From assembly GCA_036826635.1 (NCBI GenBank), contig DAISVY010000004.1, positions 176,208 through 240,207 of the forward strand: DNA of 64,000 nt. The letters are read 5' to 3'. Within the stretch, counting starts at the first letter, position 1; every line of letters starts with the position of its first letter. The notes beneath the pieces were generated by a model. It made no database searches. It was not told the DNA's origin and was given only the letters and a program-made list of their open reading frames with translations. This document shows, in pieces, positions 42,578-51,490 of the stretch. The stretch comes from DAISVY01 sp036826635 (GTDB lineage Bacteria; Zixibacteria; MSB-5A5; GN15; FEB-12). The position numbers and the translations under genes are program-made.

Positions 42578-43972
42578 GTGCACAAAAAAGAGTTTCAGGT
42601 TGAACCGACGGAGCGTGCCGGAATAAACCAATCGGAACGGAATCGACTGAGCCGCTGCTTAAGCGGTGATCAAACCGAACCGGCTATTCAGTCCCTCCTG
42701 ATTGCCCTTCGTTTCCGCGACTGGTTGTGCAACAGCGAAAGAAACCTTCTGGACCTGTTGATGCCGGAACCATCGGTAACCTTTCTCATCCGCGACGGCC
42801 GTTATCTTCACCCGGCCGATGTCGAACTTTTCCCTCCCGACCTTATCGACCAATCGGTCAATCGTTCCGACGGAGCCGTATTCGTCAACCGTTACCGACA
42901 AACGAACAGCCTTGACTGTCGCGCCTGCAGCATTCACACGGCGGATATCAGTTCCGAGGGCGGCCGACTGATCCTGGGGATGTTCGGACCGGACCAGTAT
43001 TCACACCCAAGCGAGGCATACACGCAATTCAGCCGTCTGGCAACTCGTTTCCGCGAGGCCTGGAAAAAAACCGCGGCCCTGGCCGAAACACTGAGCGGCA
43101 AATATACGGAAAAGACCCCGAGCATGGTCATCAACCGGGCTTCCGGCCGGATTTTCATAGCCAACGCCGCCCTTGCGGAAATGATGCACATGGAGCCGGC
43201 CGCCCTGGTCGACAGCGAATATTCACAGGTGGCGGAACAATTGCGTCAGGCCGCCCGCGGCTGTCGCATGCGTCTGGAAAATATCAACGGGGACGACATC
43301 CACCTGTGCATAACGTCCCTGCTGCCGGAACAGCGAATGATCAAAACATCGAACCAGGATACCTTTCTGTCCGAATTCTTCGTTCACACCCTTCGTAACA
43401 AACTCTCGGCTATTATAGCGGCGACCGGTCATCTCAACGAAATCAGTAACGACAACGCCCCGATGGAACAGAAAGAACTCACGGACATCGTTCTTAACGA
43501 AGCCGCCGGCCTCGACCGCCACCTGAATCGCCTCAGTTTGCTTCTCAATCCCTCGGGCCTTCGCCCCGGCCCCACCGGCCTTGCTCAAAGCCTGTGCGCA
43601 GCCGAGGAACGACTGAACCGACAGTACAAAGATCAGGTGACGATCACGGTTGAACCGCCCGGTACCGAACGAACAGTTCAGGCATCACCGTCGGGGCTGA
43701 CGACCCTTCTCGAGGCCGTTTTGTTGTCGCAGCGGGTCGATACGGCCGAAGCCGACATCACCAGCGTGGCCTTTCTCGATGAAACGGATCACACGGTCGT
43801 GAAAATCGATACCCGGCACAAGTTGTCGACCCAGCCACCGGCCTTCAATCGCAATTGGTGTGAATATGCGCAGCGTCTGGCCGACACCATGCAATTACGG
43901 ACCGAAACCCGGTGTGAACCGGACAAGCACTGCCTGACAACCACCCTTTATATCCCGACAAGTAACAGGTAA
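42578..43972 (+). CDS. Histidine-kinase-like sensor lacking recognisable ATP-binding motifs
   Basis: A 464-residue soluble protein (no membrane segment). A Cys pair (DCRACSIH, about 114-119) lies in the N-terminal half; a PAS-like segment (MVINRASGRIFIANAALAEMM) is at about 183-203; and an H-box-like helix, FFVHTLRNKLSAI, has His at about 270 with the HxLRN(K/P) pattern. The following region should hold the ATPase domain, but the N-box reads LLEAVLLSQ without Asn and no DxGxG or GxGxG is visible. GTG at 42578 is the likely start (AGGAG 6 nt upstream); the frame is open to 42509. First gene of a plus-strand trio. Confidence 0.75.
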   Translation: MHKKEFQVEPTERAGINQSERNRLSRCLSGDQTEPAIQSLLIALRFRDWLCNSERNLLDLLMPEPSVTFLIRDGRYLHPADVELFPPDLIDQSVNRSDGAVFVNRYRQTNSLDCRACSIHTADISSEGGRLILGMFGPDQYSHPSEAYTQFSRLATRFREAWKKTAALAETLSGKYTEKTPSMVINRASGRIFIANAALAEMMHMEPAALVDSEYSQVAEQLRQAARGCRMRLENINGDDIHLCITSLLPEQRMIKTSNQDTFLSEFFVHTLRNKLSAIIAATGHLNEISNDNAPMEQKELTDIVLNEAAGLDRHLNRLSLLLNPSGLRPGPTGLAQSLCAAEERLNRQYKDQVTITVEPPGTERTVQASPSGLTTLLEAVLLSQRVDTAEADITSVAFLDETDHTVVKIDTRHKLSTQPPAFNRNWCEYAQRLADTMQLRTETRCEPDKHCLTTTLYIPTSNR

Positions 43973-43979
43973 ATGAAAT

Positions 43980-45386
43980 ATGACCGTAGAATCACCGGAC
44001 AAACAGACATTCATCCTCATAGTCGATGACGACGAAGCTATTCGGCATACTCTGAGCATTCTGTTGAATAAGCCCGAATATGTTCTGAAGGAAGCAATCT
44101 CCGTTGCCGAGGCCTCCAAAATCCTCAGCGAAAACACCATCGACCTGGCCATCGTCGATCTGCGCATCGGCGACGACAACGGCATTGATCTCATCCACCT
44201 GATCGAGAATTCCTATCCGGATACCGAATCCATTCTGCTGACCGCCTTCGGCTCGATTGAGGGCTCGGTCGAGGCAATGCAGGCGGGAGCTTTCGATTAT
44301 ATCACCAAACCCTTCTCGAATCATGAGCTGCTGTTGCGGGTTTCCAAGGCGCTGGAACGCAAGAAAATGAAAGAGGAGATCGTTACTCTCCGACAACACG
44401 TGGCCATGACTTACGGCTTCGATAATATCGTCGGCATCTCCAAAGCTCTCGCCCAGGTCAAGGAAACCGCCAAGCGGATCGCCCCAACCGACATCACCGT
44501 GCTGATAACGGGAGCGTCCGGGACCGGCAAAGAACTGTTCGCCCGAGCCATTCACCATCATTCACACCGACGGACCGGACCGTTCATTGCCATCGACTGC
44601 AGCGCCATTCCCGAAACTCTGTTGGAATCGGAACTCTTCGGCCACACCAAGGGGTCGTATACTTCAGCCAGTCATAACGCGAAGGGGCTGCTGGAAGCGG
44701 CCGACGGCGGCACCGTCTTTCTCGACGAGGTCAGCAACATGCCCGCCTCGATCCAGGTGAAACTCCTGCGTTTTCTCCAGGATTCCGAAGTCAGGCAGAT
44801 CGGCTCCGCGGTCAGTCGAAAGGTAAACACCAGAGTAATAGCGGCCACCAATCGGGATCTGGCCAACATGGTTGCCCAGGGAGACTTTCGCGAAGATCTG
44901 TATTACCGCCTGAACGTCATCCCCCTGAACCTGCCGACCCTGATGGAACGCGCCGAGGACATAGAAATCCTGACGGAGTATTTCCTTCGGAAGATCTCCA
45001 ATGAAATAAATAAACCCTCGCTCAGCATCAGCCGGGAAGCTGTCGACAGGCTCCTTGCCCACCGTTGGCCGGGTAATGTAAGAGAACTGGAGAATACGCT
45101 CAAGCGAGGGGCGGCACTGTGTACGAGTAACCGCCTTGAGGTTGGTGACATCATGTTCATCGCCAGCGACAACGGCGACACCCCCGAACCCGCCCCGCAT
45201 ACCCGGGTTACTCTGCAACTGAAAGGACGTCTGCTGGATGACAGCCAGCGCTCGCTGATCGTAAAGGCCCTTGATGACAACAACTGGAACTATACGAAAA
45301 CAGCGGCCGAGCTGGGCATCGGACGAACGACTCTGTGGCGCAAGATCAGGAAGTACAACCTGAAACGAGAAACGGTAACCTCTTGA
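43980..45386 (+). CDS. NtrC-type response regulator with altered GAFTGA loop
   Basis: A 468-residue response regulator. Receiver domain 10-125 with acidic pocket VDDDE, phospho-acceptor D60, T88 and K110. AAA+ domain 145-385 with Walker A GASGTGKE (178-185), Walker B GGTVFLDE (about 243-250) and FREDLYYRLNV. The sigma-54-contacting loop reads GSYTSA (225-230) instead of GAFTGA. Fis-type helix-turn-helix at the C-terminus (NWNYTKTAAELGIGRTTLWRKI). It starts 8 bp after the kinase-like gene and is surely its partner. Whether it still activates sigma-54 polymerase is uncertain. Confidence 0.92.
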   Translation: MTVESPDKQTFILIVDDDEAIRHTLSILLNKPEYVLKEAISVAEASKILSENTIDLAIVDLRIGDDNGIDLIHLIENSYPDTESILLTAFGSIEGSVEAMQAGAFDYITKPFSNHELLLRVSKALERKKMKEEIVTLRQHVAMTYGFDNIVGISKALAQVKETAKRIAPTDITVLITGASGTGKELFARAIHHHSHRRTGPFIAIDCSAIPETLLESELFGHTKGSYTSASHNAKGLLEAADGGTVFLDEVSNMPASIQVKLLRFLQDSEVRQIGSAVSRKVNTRVIAATNRDLANMVAQGDFREDLYYRLNVIPLNLPTLMERAEDIEILTEYFLRKISNEINKPSLSISREAVDRLLAHRWPGNVRELENTLKRGAALCTSNRLEVGDIMFIASDNGDTPEPAPHTRVTLQLKGRLLDDSQRSLIVKALDDNNWNYTKTAAELGIGRTTLWRKIRKYNLKRETVTS

Positions 45387-45402
45387 TCGGGGAAAAGGGA
45401 TA

Positions 45403-45951
45403 ATGGGCAAGACCGATAACACCGACGGTTTTACCGATGGCCTGACCGGCCACGGCAAACTGCTTGAACATCTGGATAGCGTTCTGCAAACGCAGGAAAG
45501 TCCCCAGAAGATTTTCTCCGAATTGACCAATATCCTCCAGCGGAAATATGACATCCGCAAAGGTATGCTTGCGCTGCGCCATGGGGATCAAACACAGTTC
45601 CTGGCCGTGGCTACGTGGAATCGAGGAAAATCGAAGAAGAATCTCTCGCTGAGACTTCCCACCCGTGCCTCCCTGTTCGAAAAAGTGGCCGAGCACGGCC
45701 AGATCTACTCCGAGACGTTCGCGGAACTTTTCGACGGTAACCTTATCGAAAAACATTTGTTGCTGGATGACGAAACCCAGTCGTTCGTCCTGCGACCGCT
45801 CAAACACGAAGCACAGGTGGTGGCCCTGCTGGGATATTCCTCGGATAATCCGAACGCTTTCGTAACTTTCGAGGAAGGTTTTCCGGATCCGTTCATCGAG
45901 CGCTTCGCCGCCCTCATCGCCCGCAATCAGATGCACGAAGACCGTGCCTGA
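45403..45951 (+). CDS. GAF-domain protein, third gene of the plus-strand signalling trio
   Basis: A 182-residue soluble protein consisting mostly of a single GAF-like domain (about 25-175): helix LLEHLDSVLQTQESPQKIFSELTNIL, strand segment KGMLALRHGDQTQFLAVATW and RPLKHEAQVVALLGYSS. GAF domains bind small ligands or chromophores; no chromophore Cys is evident (the protein has no Cys). GGGGAAAAGGG precedes the ATG. It ends 18 bp before the convergent mltG. Confidence 0.75.
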   Translation: MGKTDNTDGFTDGLTGHGKLLEHLDSVLQTQESPQKIFSELTNILQRKYDIRKGMLALRHGDQTQFLAVATWNRGKSKKNLSLRLPTRASLFEKVAEHGQIYSETFAELFDGNLIEKHLLLDDETQSFVLRPLKHEAQVVALLGYSSDNPNAFVTFEEGFPDPFIERFAALIARNQMHEDRA

Positions 45952-45969
45952 TCCCGACCGGTATCGTGA

Positions 45970-47106
45970 TCAACGTTCTTTCAACGCTCGCTTGATATCA
46001 TATCGCGCTCGGTTGTGTTCGGCATTGGTGCACGAGAAACGGTGCCGTCCGCTGCCGTCGGCCACGAAATACAGATAATCGGTATTCGCCGGATGAAGAG
46101 TCGCTTCAATCGCCGCCAAACCCGGCGAGTTAATGGGTGTCGGCGGCAATCCTTTGATCCGGTAGGTATTGTAGCGCGTTTTTTTTTGCAGATCCCGACG
46201 GTTGAGCGGACGGTCCAGCCCGCCCAGACCATAGATCACGGTCGGGTCGGCGTCGAGGCGCATCCGCCGACGAAGGCGATTCTGATAAACCGAGGCTATA
46301 ATCGGTTTCTCCTCGTCCAGCAACGCCTCGGCTTCCACAATCGAAGCCAGTACGATTATTTCCTCGGGTGAAAGACCGTTGATAATCGTATCCGGCCAGA
46401 TATTAACCGTCTGTGCCCGGTACATTGCCACCATATCCGACAGTATTTTTTTCAACCCCGTGCCCCAGGGGAAAAAATACGTCTCCGGGAACAGGTAACC
46501 CTCAAGACAAGGTACGCCCAACTCGTTCAGGAACGCCGAATCGCTGTTGAGAGCCACGACCTCGGCCGAATCGACCTCCAGTTTCTCGGCCAGCAGCGAA
46601 GCCGCTTTCCAGATGGGTGCCCCTTCCCACAGAGTCACCTTGATGATTGCAAAATCGCCCCGTTCAAGTTTATCCAACACACCATGACAAGAATTGCGAC
46701 CGGTAAAATCATACCGGCCCGGAATAAGTTTTTTGTCGAGCCCCCGCCAGCGGGCCGGATAAAAGAGCATCGGTCGCGAGCGCACCACTCCTTCTTTCAA
46801 CAACTCATGGCCGATTTTCCTGAAACTGTCGCCCGGCCGAATGACAACGGAGACGGTCTTATCCCCCAGATCAACCGGGCAGAAATAAGCCCCCATAAAA
46901 TACGCCGCTACCAGTATCACGATCCCGACGATGACTATGACGATTCGCTTTATCATTCCGTTATGCCCGTTTGGCGGCCTCGTCAGTTTTTTCACCAGCC
47001 CGAAAACACCCGACACCACACCGGTCAACAGCAATACGATTGTAACCAGCCAGTACCACGGGTACTCCCACAGGCGACAACCGGGTTCAGAATCGCGGCG
47101 TTTCAT
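45970..47106 (-). CDS. mltG: Endolytic murein transglycosylase MltG
   Basis: A 378-residue YceG/MltG protein, thought to cut nascent glycan strands. A LysM-like part (VVIRPGDSFRKIGHELLKEGVV) precedes the catalytic domain with LEGYLFPETYFF, ASIVEAEALLDEEKPIIASVYQNRL, DPTVIYGLG and the late YNTYRIKGLPPTPINSPGL. Two hydrophobic segments are present: about 17-40 and 51-70. The second alone (start at 46956, MIKRIV) would be a normal MltG anchor, so the first 50 residues may be an extension or a start-site error. The 47106 start overlaps ruvX by 20 bp. Confidence 0.9.
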   Translation of the reverse strand: MKRRDSEPGCRLWEYPWYWLVTIVLLLTGVVSGVFGLVKKLTRPPNGHNGMIKRIVIVIVGIVILVAAYFMGAYFCPVDLGDKTVSVVIRPGDSFRKIGHELLKEGVVRSRPMLFYPARWRGLDKKLIPGRYDFTGRNSCHGVLDKLERGDFAIIKVTLWEGAPIWKAASLLAEKLEVDSAEVVALNSDSAFLNELGVPCLEGYLFPETYFFPWGTGLKKILSDMVAMYRAQTVNIWPDTIINGLSPEEIIVLASIVEAEALLDEEKPIIASVYQNRLRRRMRLDADPTVIYGLGGLDRPLNRRDLQKKTRYNTYRIKGLPPTPINSPGLAAIEATLHPANTDYLYFVADGSGRHRFSCTNAEHNRARYDIKRALKER

Positions 47107-47521
47107 CGAGGAACCGCTGCAAAATGACCACCGCCGCCAGACGGTCGAGTCGTTTCTTGTCTTTGCCCACCCGCTTGCCGTGGGCGTGGACGACATCGGC
47201 CGCCTCGCCGGAGGACCCGTATTCATCCACCCGGTGGACAGGACCGTTGTAAACCGTTTGCAGTCTCTCGATAAACCGGTCCACCTCGCGACACATGTCG
47301 CTCTTTTCCCCGGATTCGTGCAGCGGGTAACCTATCACCACCGCGGCAGGCTGATATTCCCGAATGATACGCGACAGTTCGTCGACAGCTTGCTCAACCG
47401 AACGAACCTCAAGCGTGTCCAGAGCCGAAGCTATCAGACCGGTCGGATCGGATTTGGCCAGACCGATCCGCCGTCGACCGTAATCAATGGCGATGATTGT
47501 CCTGTCAACGGGCGCTTTCAT
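47087..47521 (-). CDS. ruvX: RuvX/YqgF-type putative pre-16S rRNA nuclease or Holliday junction resolvase
   Basis: A 144-residue RNase H-fold protein. AIDYGRRRIGLAKSD (catalytic Asp), VVIGYPLHESGEKSD, VHRVDEYGSSGEA (usual DERxT is DEYGSS) and KKRLDRLAAVVILQRFLD are the YqgF landmarks. Pairing with mltG is common. The ATG at 47521 is preceded directly by a promoter. Confidence 0.9.
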   Translation of the reverse strand: MKAPVDRTIIAIDYGRRRIGLAKSDPTGLIASALDTLEVRSVEQAVDELSRIIREYQPAAVVIGYPLHESGEKSDMCREVDRFIERLQTVYNGPVHRVDEYGSSGEAADVVHAHGKRVGKDKKRLDRLAAVVILQRFLDETPRF

Positions 47522-47527
47522 GCGACA

Positions 47528-47556
47528 AACCTACAGGACCGGCCGCACGATGTCAA
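47528..47556 (-). promoter_or_regulatory. Promoter of ruvX-mltG, predicted leaderless
   Basis: TTGACA (47556-47551), a 17-nt spacer and TAGGTT (47533-47528). The -10 ends 6 nt before the ruvX ATG. The -35 and spacing are perfect; the -10 is weak. Confidence 0.5.
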
Positions 47557-47605
47557 AAACAAACAGCCTTTCGCCGGAGCAACAGACACCCGCATTCCGT
47601 CCGTA

Positions 47606-48865
47606 TCAGGTTTTGCGCTCTTTCTTTTTGGCCGCGGGGAAAAGGATATTGTTCAGAATCAATCGATAACCGGGCGAGTTCTTGTGCAGGGATAGGTCGG
47701 TCGGCGGGTCGTTGACCATGTGTCGATAATCCTCGGGATCATGACCGGCCAGGAAAGTGAAAGTCCCCCGGCCCAGATTGCCGTGGATATATCGGACTTC
47801 GTCATAGTTATCCGGCTGACCCAACACCGTGACATACTTCTTCAACAATGACTTGCGGAACCCGGACACCTGCCCCATGAACCCGTTGACGGTGTTAGTG
47901 TGACACTGTACCAGCATCGTCGGCACCGGATCCAGCTTGGCCGAAAATTCGAACAGATAGAAAAAGTCATCGGCGGCGCTGGGAAAACGGGCCATCCGAT
48001 CAGGATAGGTATCGATGTTGGAGCGGCGATACAAAAGAGGGTCCAGACAAACCTCGAAATTCTCGAAAGCAAACGTCTTGGAATAGTCCAGCTTTTCCTG
48101 AACCCCGGGATCAGGCGGATCGCCGTCGAGTTCGGTCGGCACAATATCGAGACCATCGGCGGCCAGGGCGCAGTCAATCGTCTCGGGGGCCGAGCACATG
48201 GAAAAGAAGAAACCGCCGCGACGGACATAGTCGTAAATCGTCCGAGCGACATCGAGTTTCATTTGGGAAACTTTTGCATAACCCAGCTTCCGGGCCATCT
48301 CTTCGTTGGTCCGCACGTCCACCTGGTACCACAATTCGTTACGAAAAGCGGCGTAGAATTTCCCGTACTGCCCGGTATAATCCTCGTGATGCGAATGCAG
48401 CCAGTCGTAATCATCCAGGGCTCCCGACAACACCTCTTCATCCCACACGATATCGTATTTTATCTCGGCGTAGTTCAGCACCAGAGTTACGGCATCGTCC
48501 CAGGGCTGAGCCGTAGGCGGGGAGTACACGGCGATAGACGGAGCTTTCTCCAACTCAACCCGTTCCATGTTCTCGACTTCGATCTGGCGATAAATATCGG
48601 CGACCTGACCCGAAGTGATCCGCTCGTAGGTTACACCCATAACCAGGCACAGGTCGGCCACTTCGTCGGTTGATTCCACCAGAAAAGAGCCACCGCGATA
48701 GTTGAGCAACCACTCGGCCTGGTAACCCTTGTCCAATGATTTATAAACCACACCATAGGCTTTCAGATGGTCCGCCTGAACGTCATCCATCGGTATCAGA
48801 ATCGACGCGGCCGACAGACAAGCCGGCGAGAACAAAGCGAGTATGAGCAAAAGAAAAGCGCGCAT
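47606..48865 (-). CDS. Exported conserved protein, often labelled asparagine synthetase B-like in FCB genomes
   Basis: A 419-residue protein with a signal peptide (1-20) and a mature start ILIPMDDVQADHLKAYGVVYK, followed by AEWLLNYRGGSFLVES. As I recall, FCB relatives with this opening carry the label asparagine synthetase B, but none of that enzyme's motifs (N-terminal Cys, SGGxDS) is present and the protein is exported, so the label is probably wrong. Later landmarks are LNYAEIKYDIVWDEEVL, LHSHHEDYTGQYGKF and RGGFFFSMCSAPETID. Function unknown; a glutamine-amidotransferase-like or DUF4159-like fold are possibilities only. Confidence 0.75.
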   Translation of the reverse strand: MRAFLLLILALFSPACLSAASILIPMDDVQADHLKAYGVVYKSLDKGYQAEWLLNYRGGSFLVESTDEVADLCLVMGVTYERITSGQVADIYRQIEVENMERVELEKAPSIAVYSPPTAQPWDDAVTLVLNYAEIKYDIVWDEEVLSGALDDYDWLHSHHEDYTGQYGKFYAAFRNELWYQVDVRTNEEMARKLGYAKVSQMKLDVARTIYDYVRRGGFFFSMCSAPETIDCALAADGLDIVPTELDGDPPDPGVQEKLDYSKTFAFENFEVCLDPLLYRRSNIDTYPDRMARFPSAADDFFYLFEFSAKLDPVPTMLVQCHTNTVNGFMGQVSGFRKSLLKKYVTVLGQPDNYDEVRYIHGNLGRGTFTFLAGHDPEDYRHMVNDPPTDLSLHKNSPGYRLILNNILFPAAKKKERKT

Positions 48866-48900
48866 GGTCACAGTATTAAACGATCTTGCCCCTCATTGGT

Positions 48901-50295
48901 TCATTGCCGGTTGTCGGTTTTATCCCCGGTTTTGTTTACCGTCCTTTTTTTTCGGGAAGCCTGGCGAAACTGCCGGTATTTGCGAAGGTACTCGGCCATA
49001 CGGGCTTCCCGTCCGACTTCACGAGGTCGATAATACTGCCGCCCAACCAATTCCTCGGGGAAATGCTCCTGATCGACCAGGGCTTCTTCGTAATCGTGGG
49101 CGTACCGGTAGTCCTCACCATAACCGAGATCTTTCATCAGATTGGTCGGGGCGTTGCGCAACCAGAGAGGAACCGGCAGAGACCCCAGACGGGCAACATC
49201 GGCCCGGGCCTGGCCAAAAGCGGTATAGGCCGAGTTTGATTTGGGCGTGCAGGCAAGATAAATGACAAGCTGGGCTATGGCCAGTTCGCCCTCGGGTGAA
49301 CCGAGAAAGTGATAGGTATCGCGGGCGCTGACCGCAAACGTGAGGGCAAACGGATCGGCCAACCCCACGTCCTCACTGGCAAACCGAATCAGGCGACGAA
49401 TGATATAAAGCGGTTCCTCGCCGGCCTCCAGCATCCGGGCCAGCCAATACAGAGCGGCATCCGGGTCACCATCGCGGATGGTTTTGTGCAACGCGGAAAT
49501 AAGATTGTAATGCTCTTCGCCCGCCTTGTCATAAACCAAAGTCCCTTTTTGATGAACATCGCGCACCAGGTCAACCGTAACCTTCGCATCCTTGCCCACA
49601 TAAGCCGCAACGGCTTCCAGCAACGACAGTCCGCGACGAGCATCACCGTCCGCCGCCGTGGCGATAAACTCGCCGACCCCGGGCTCGACCTCAAGATTCA
49701 TCCCCGCCAGACCGCGCGTCTCATCGGTCAGGGCCGCCGTGACGACTTTCAGAATGTCCTCGCACGCGAGTCGCTCAAGCACATAAACCCGCATACGTGA
49801 AAGCAGGGCCGAGTTGACCTCGAACGACGGGTTCTCGGTGGTGGCCCCGATCAGGACAATATCCCCCCGCTCTACCCACGGCAGAAAAGCGTCCTGCTGG
49901 GCTTTGTTGAAGCGGTGTATTTCGTCGACGAACACGTAAGTCCGGCGACCGGACAACTTGTAGTAATCCCCCGCCTTGGAGATAAGCTGTTTGATCTCTT
50001 TAATCCCGGAAGTCACGGCCGAATATGGGACAAACTGGCCGCGCGTGGAATTGGCTATCAGCCGGGCGAGAGTTGTCTTGCCGGTTCCGGGAGGCCCCCA
50101 TAAGATAATCGACGGCACCCGGTCTTCATCGATAGCTTTGCGCAACGGTGTGCCCGGACCGACGATCTTTTGCTGACCGACGAACTCAGCAAACGACAGC
50201 GGCCGCATACGATCCGCCAGAGGAGCGACATTCTGCCGGTCGGCCTTGGTCGGTCCCGATCCCGACCCCGATTCTCCCGCCTCAAAGAAATCCAT
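48901..50295 (-). CDS. rarA: Replication-associated recombination protein RarA (MgsA/WRNIP1 family)
   Basis: A 464-residue AAA+ ATPase acting at stalled forks. PLADRMRPLSFAEFVGQ, Walker A LWGPPGTGKTTLARLIA, VFVDEIHRFNKAQQDAFLPWVE (Walker B), LIGATTENPSFEVNSALLSR (sensor 1) and the C-terminal tetramerisation domain with GDPDAALYWLARMLEAGEEPLYI and PVPLWLRNAPTNLMKDLGYG are all present. The ATG at 50295 lies just behind a -10 hexamer. Confidence 0.95.
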   Translation of the reverse strand: MDFFEAGESGSGSGPTKADRQNVAPLADRMRPLSFAEFVGQQKIVGPGTPLRKAIDEDRVPSIILWGPPGTGKTTLARLIANSTRGQFVPYSAVTSGIKEIKQLISKAGDYYKLSGRRTYVFVDEIHRFNKAQQDAFLPWVERGDIVLIGATTENPSFEVNSALLSRMRVYVLERLACEDILKVVTAALTDETRGLAGMNLEVEPGVGEFIATAADGDARRGLSLLEAVAAYVGKDAKVTVDLVRDVHQKGTLVYDKAGEEHYNLISALHKTIRDGDPDAALYWLARMLEAGEEPLYIIRRLIRFASEDVGLADPFALTFAVSARDTYHFLGSPEGELAIAQLVIYLACTPKSNSAYTAFGQARADVARLGSLPVPLWLRNAPTNLMKDLGYGEDYRYAHDYEEALVDQEHFPEELVGRQYYRPREVGREARMAEYLRKYRQFRQASRKKRTVNKTGDKTDNRQ

Positions 50296-50302
50296 AAAGA
50301 GC

Positions 50303-50330
50303 AATATACGACTGTCTCTGAAGGGGGCAA
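50303..50330 (-). promoter_or_regulatory. Possible leaderless promoter of rarA
   Basis: TTGCCC (50330-50325), a 16-nt spacer and TATATT (50308-50303). The -10 ends 7 nt before the ATG at 50295. Confidence 0.45.
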
Positions 50331-50350
50331 TCACAAATGGACAGAGATTC

Positions 50351-51487
50351 TCAGCGCAGCAAACGTCGCGTGATTTCGTCGGCCAGAAGGAAACCCTGAT
50401 CGCTCAAGCGGAGGCAATCGCCGTCGCGCATCAGGTGCCCGGATTCGATCAGCCGGGCATATTGGTCATCGCACAGGCAGTCCTCAAGGGCACGACCGAA
50501 CTTCCGGGAGAATTTCACGCGGTCGATCCCCCGGGCGGTCCGCAAACCGAGCATAATGGCTTCGGTCATCCGTTGTTCGAGACCGGATTCGTCAACTATC
50601 AGGGGGCGTTCTCTTTTCGACAGGGTTTGTTTGTATTCGGCCAGATCGGAAACATTGGCATATCGTCGCCCCTTTACGAACGAATGAGCCGACGGCCCCA
50701 AGCCCAGATAATCGTCACCTTCCCAATACCTCAGATTGTGGCGGCATTCGTGACCCGGCCGGGCAAACGAAGACACTTCGTAACGGACATAACCCGCTTC
50801 GGCCAGTCTTTCGCAACCGCCCCGATACATGGCGCAAAGTAATTCCTCTTCAGGCAGGGTCAGAGAACCGTCGGCAATCCGTCGGGCAAGGCGCGTGCCC
50901 GGCTCCACCGTCAGTTGATAAAAAGAAATATGCGGCGGTTCCAGATCCACGAGTTGATCCAGATCGGCCGACAGCATTTTCCCGCTCTGCCCCGGGAGAC
51001 CGAATATCATATCCGCCCCGAAAGTTTCAAAACCGAGAGCGTTGGCCAGATAAACCGACTGATGGGAATCGTGAACACAATGTCTTCGATTAAGAAGACT
51101 CAGCAGTTGCAAATCGAACGACTGCACACCGAATACCGGACGGGTCACCCCCAGTTCTTTGAGTTCCTCCAGCAGTTCACGCGTTACCGTTTCCGGGTTA
51201 CATTCGAAAGAGAATTCCAGGTCGGAGGAGATATCGAAAAGCTCCCGCACCTGAACAAGCCACTTCCCGAGCAAGCCCGTGTTCACCAGCGAAGGCGTGC
51301 CTCCCCCGATATAGATCGTTTCGATACGGGCATGGGTATCGCACTCTTCGGCGACAAGTTCGGTCTCCGTCGCCAGGGCGGCGAAGAAACCGGTCTCACG
51401 ATCGGGGTCGTATATTTCCTTGTAAAAATCGCAATAGGCGCACCGATTGCGACAGAAGGGATAATGCAGATATAGTCCGAAAGACAT
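50351..51487 (-). CDS. hemW: HemW-type radical SAM haem chaperone
   Basis: A 378-residue radical SAM protein. The cluster motif CRNRCAYC (C12, C16, C19) has the CxxxCxxC spacing. ETIYIGGGTPSLV, FECNPETVT, GVQSFDLQLLSLLNR and HNLRYWEGDDYLGLGPSAHSF place it in the HemW/HemN-like group; the HNxxYW motif marks HemW, which handles haem, rather than coproporphyrinogen dehydrogenase HemN. It begins 3 bp after the lepB stop. Confidence 0.93.
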   Translation of the reverse strand: MSFGLYLHYPFCRNRCAYCDFYKEIYDPDRETGFFAALATETELVAEECDTHARIETIYIGGGTPSLVNTGLLGKWLVQVRELFDISSDLEFSFECNPETVTRELLEELKELGVTRPVFGVQSFDLQLLSLLNRRHCVHDSHQSVYLANALGFETFGADMIFGLPGQSGKMLSADLDQLVDLEPPHISFYQLTVEPGTRLARRIADGSLTLPEEELLCAMYRGGCERLAEAGYVRYEVSSFARPGHECRHNLRYWEGDDYLGLGPSAHSFVKGRRYANVSDLAEYKQTLSKRERPLIVDESGLEQRMTEAIMLGLRTARGIDRVKFSRKFGRALEDCLCDDQYARLIESGHLMRDGDCLRLSDQGFLLADEITRRLLR

Positions 51488-51490
51488 CGC

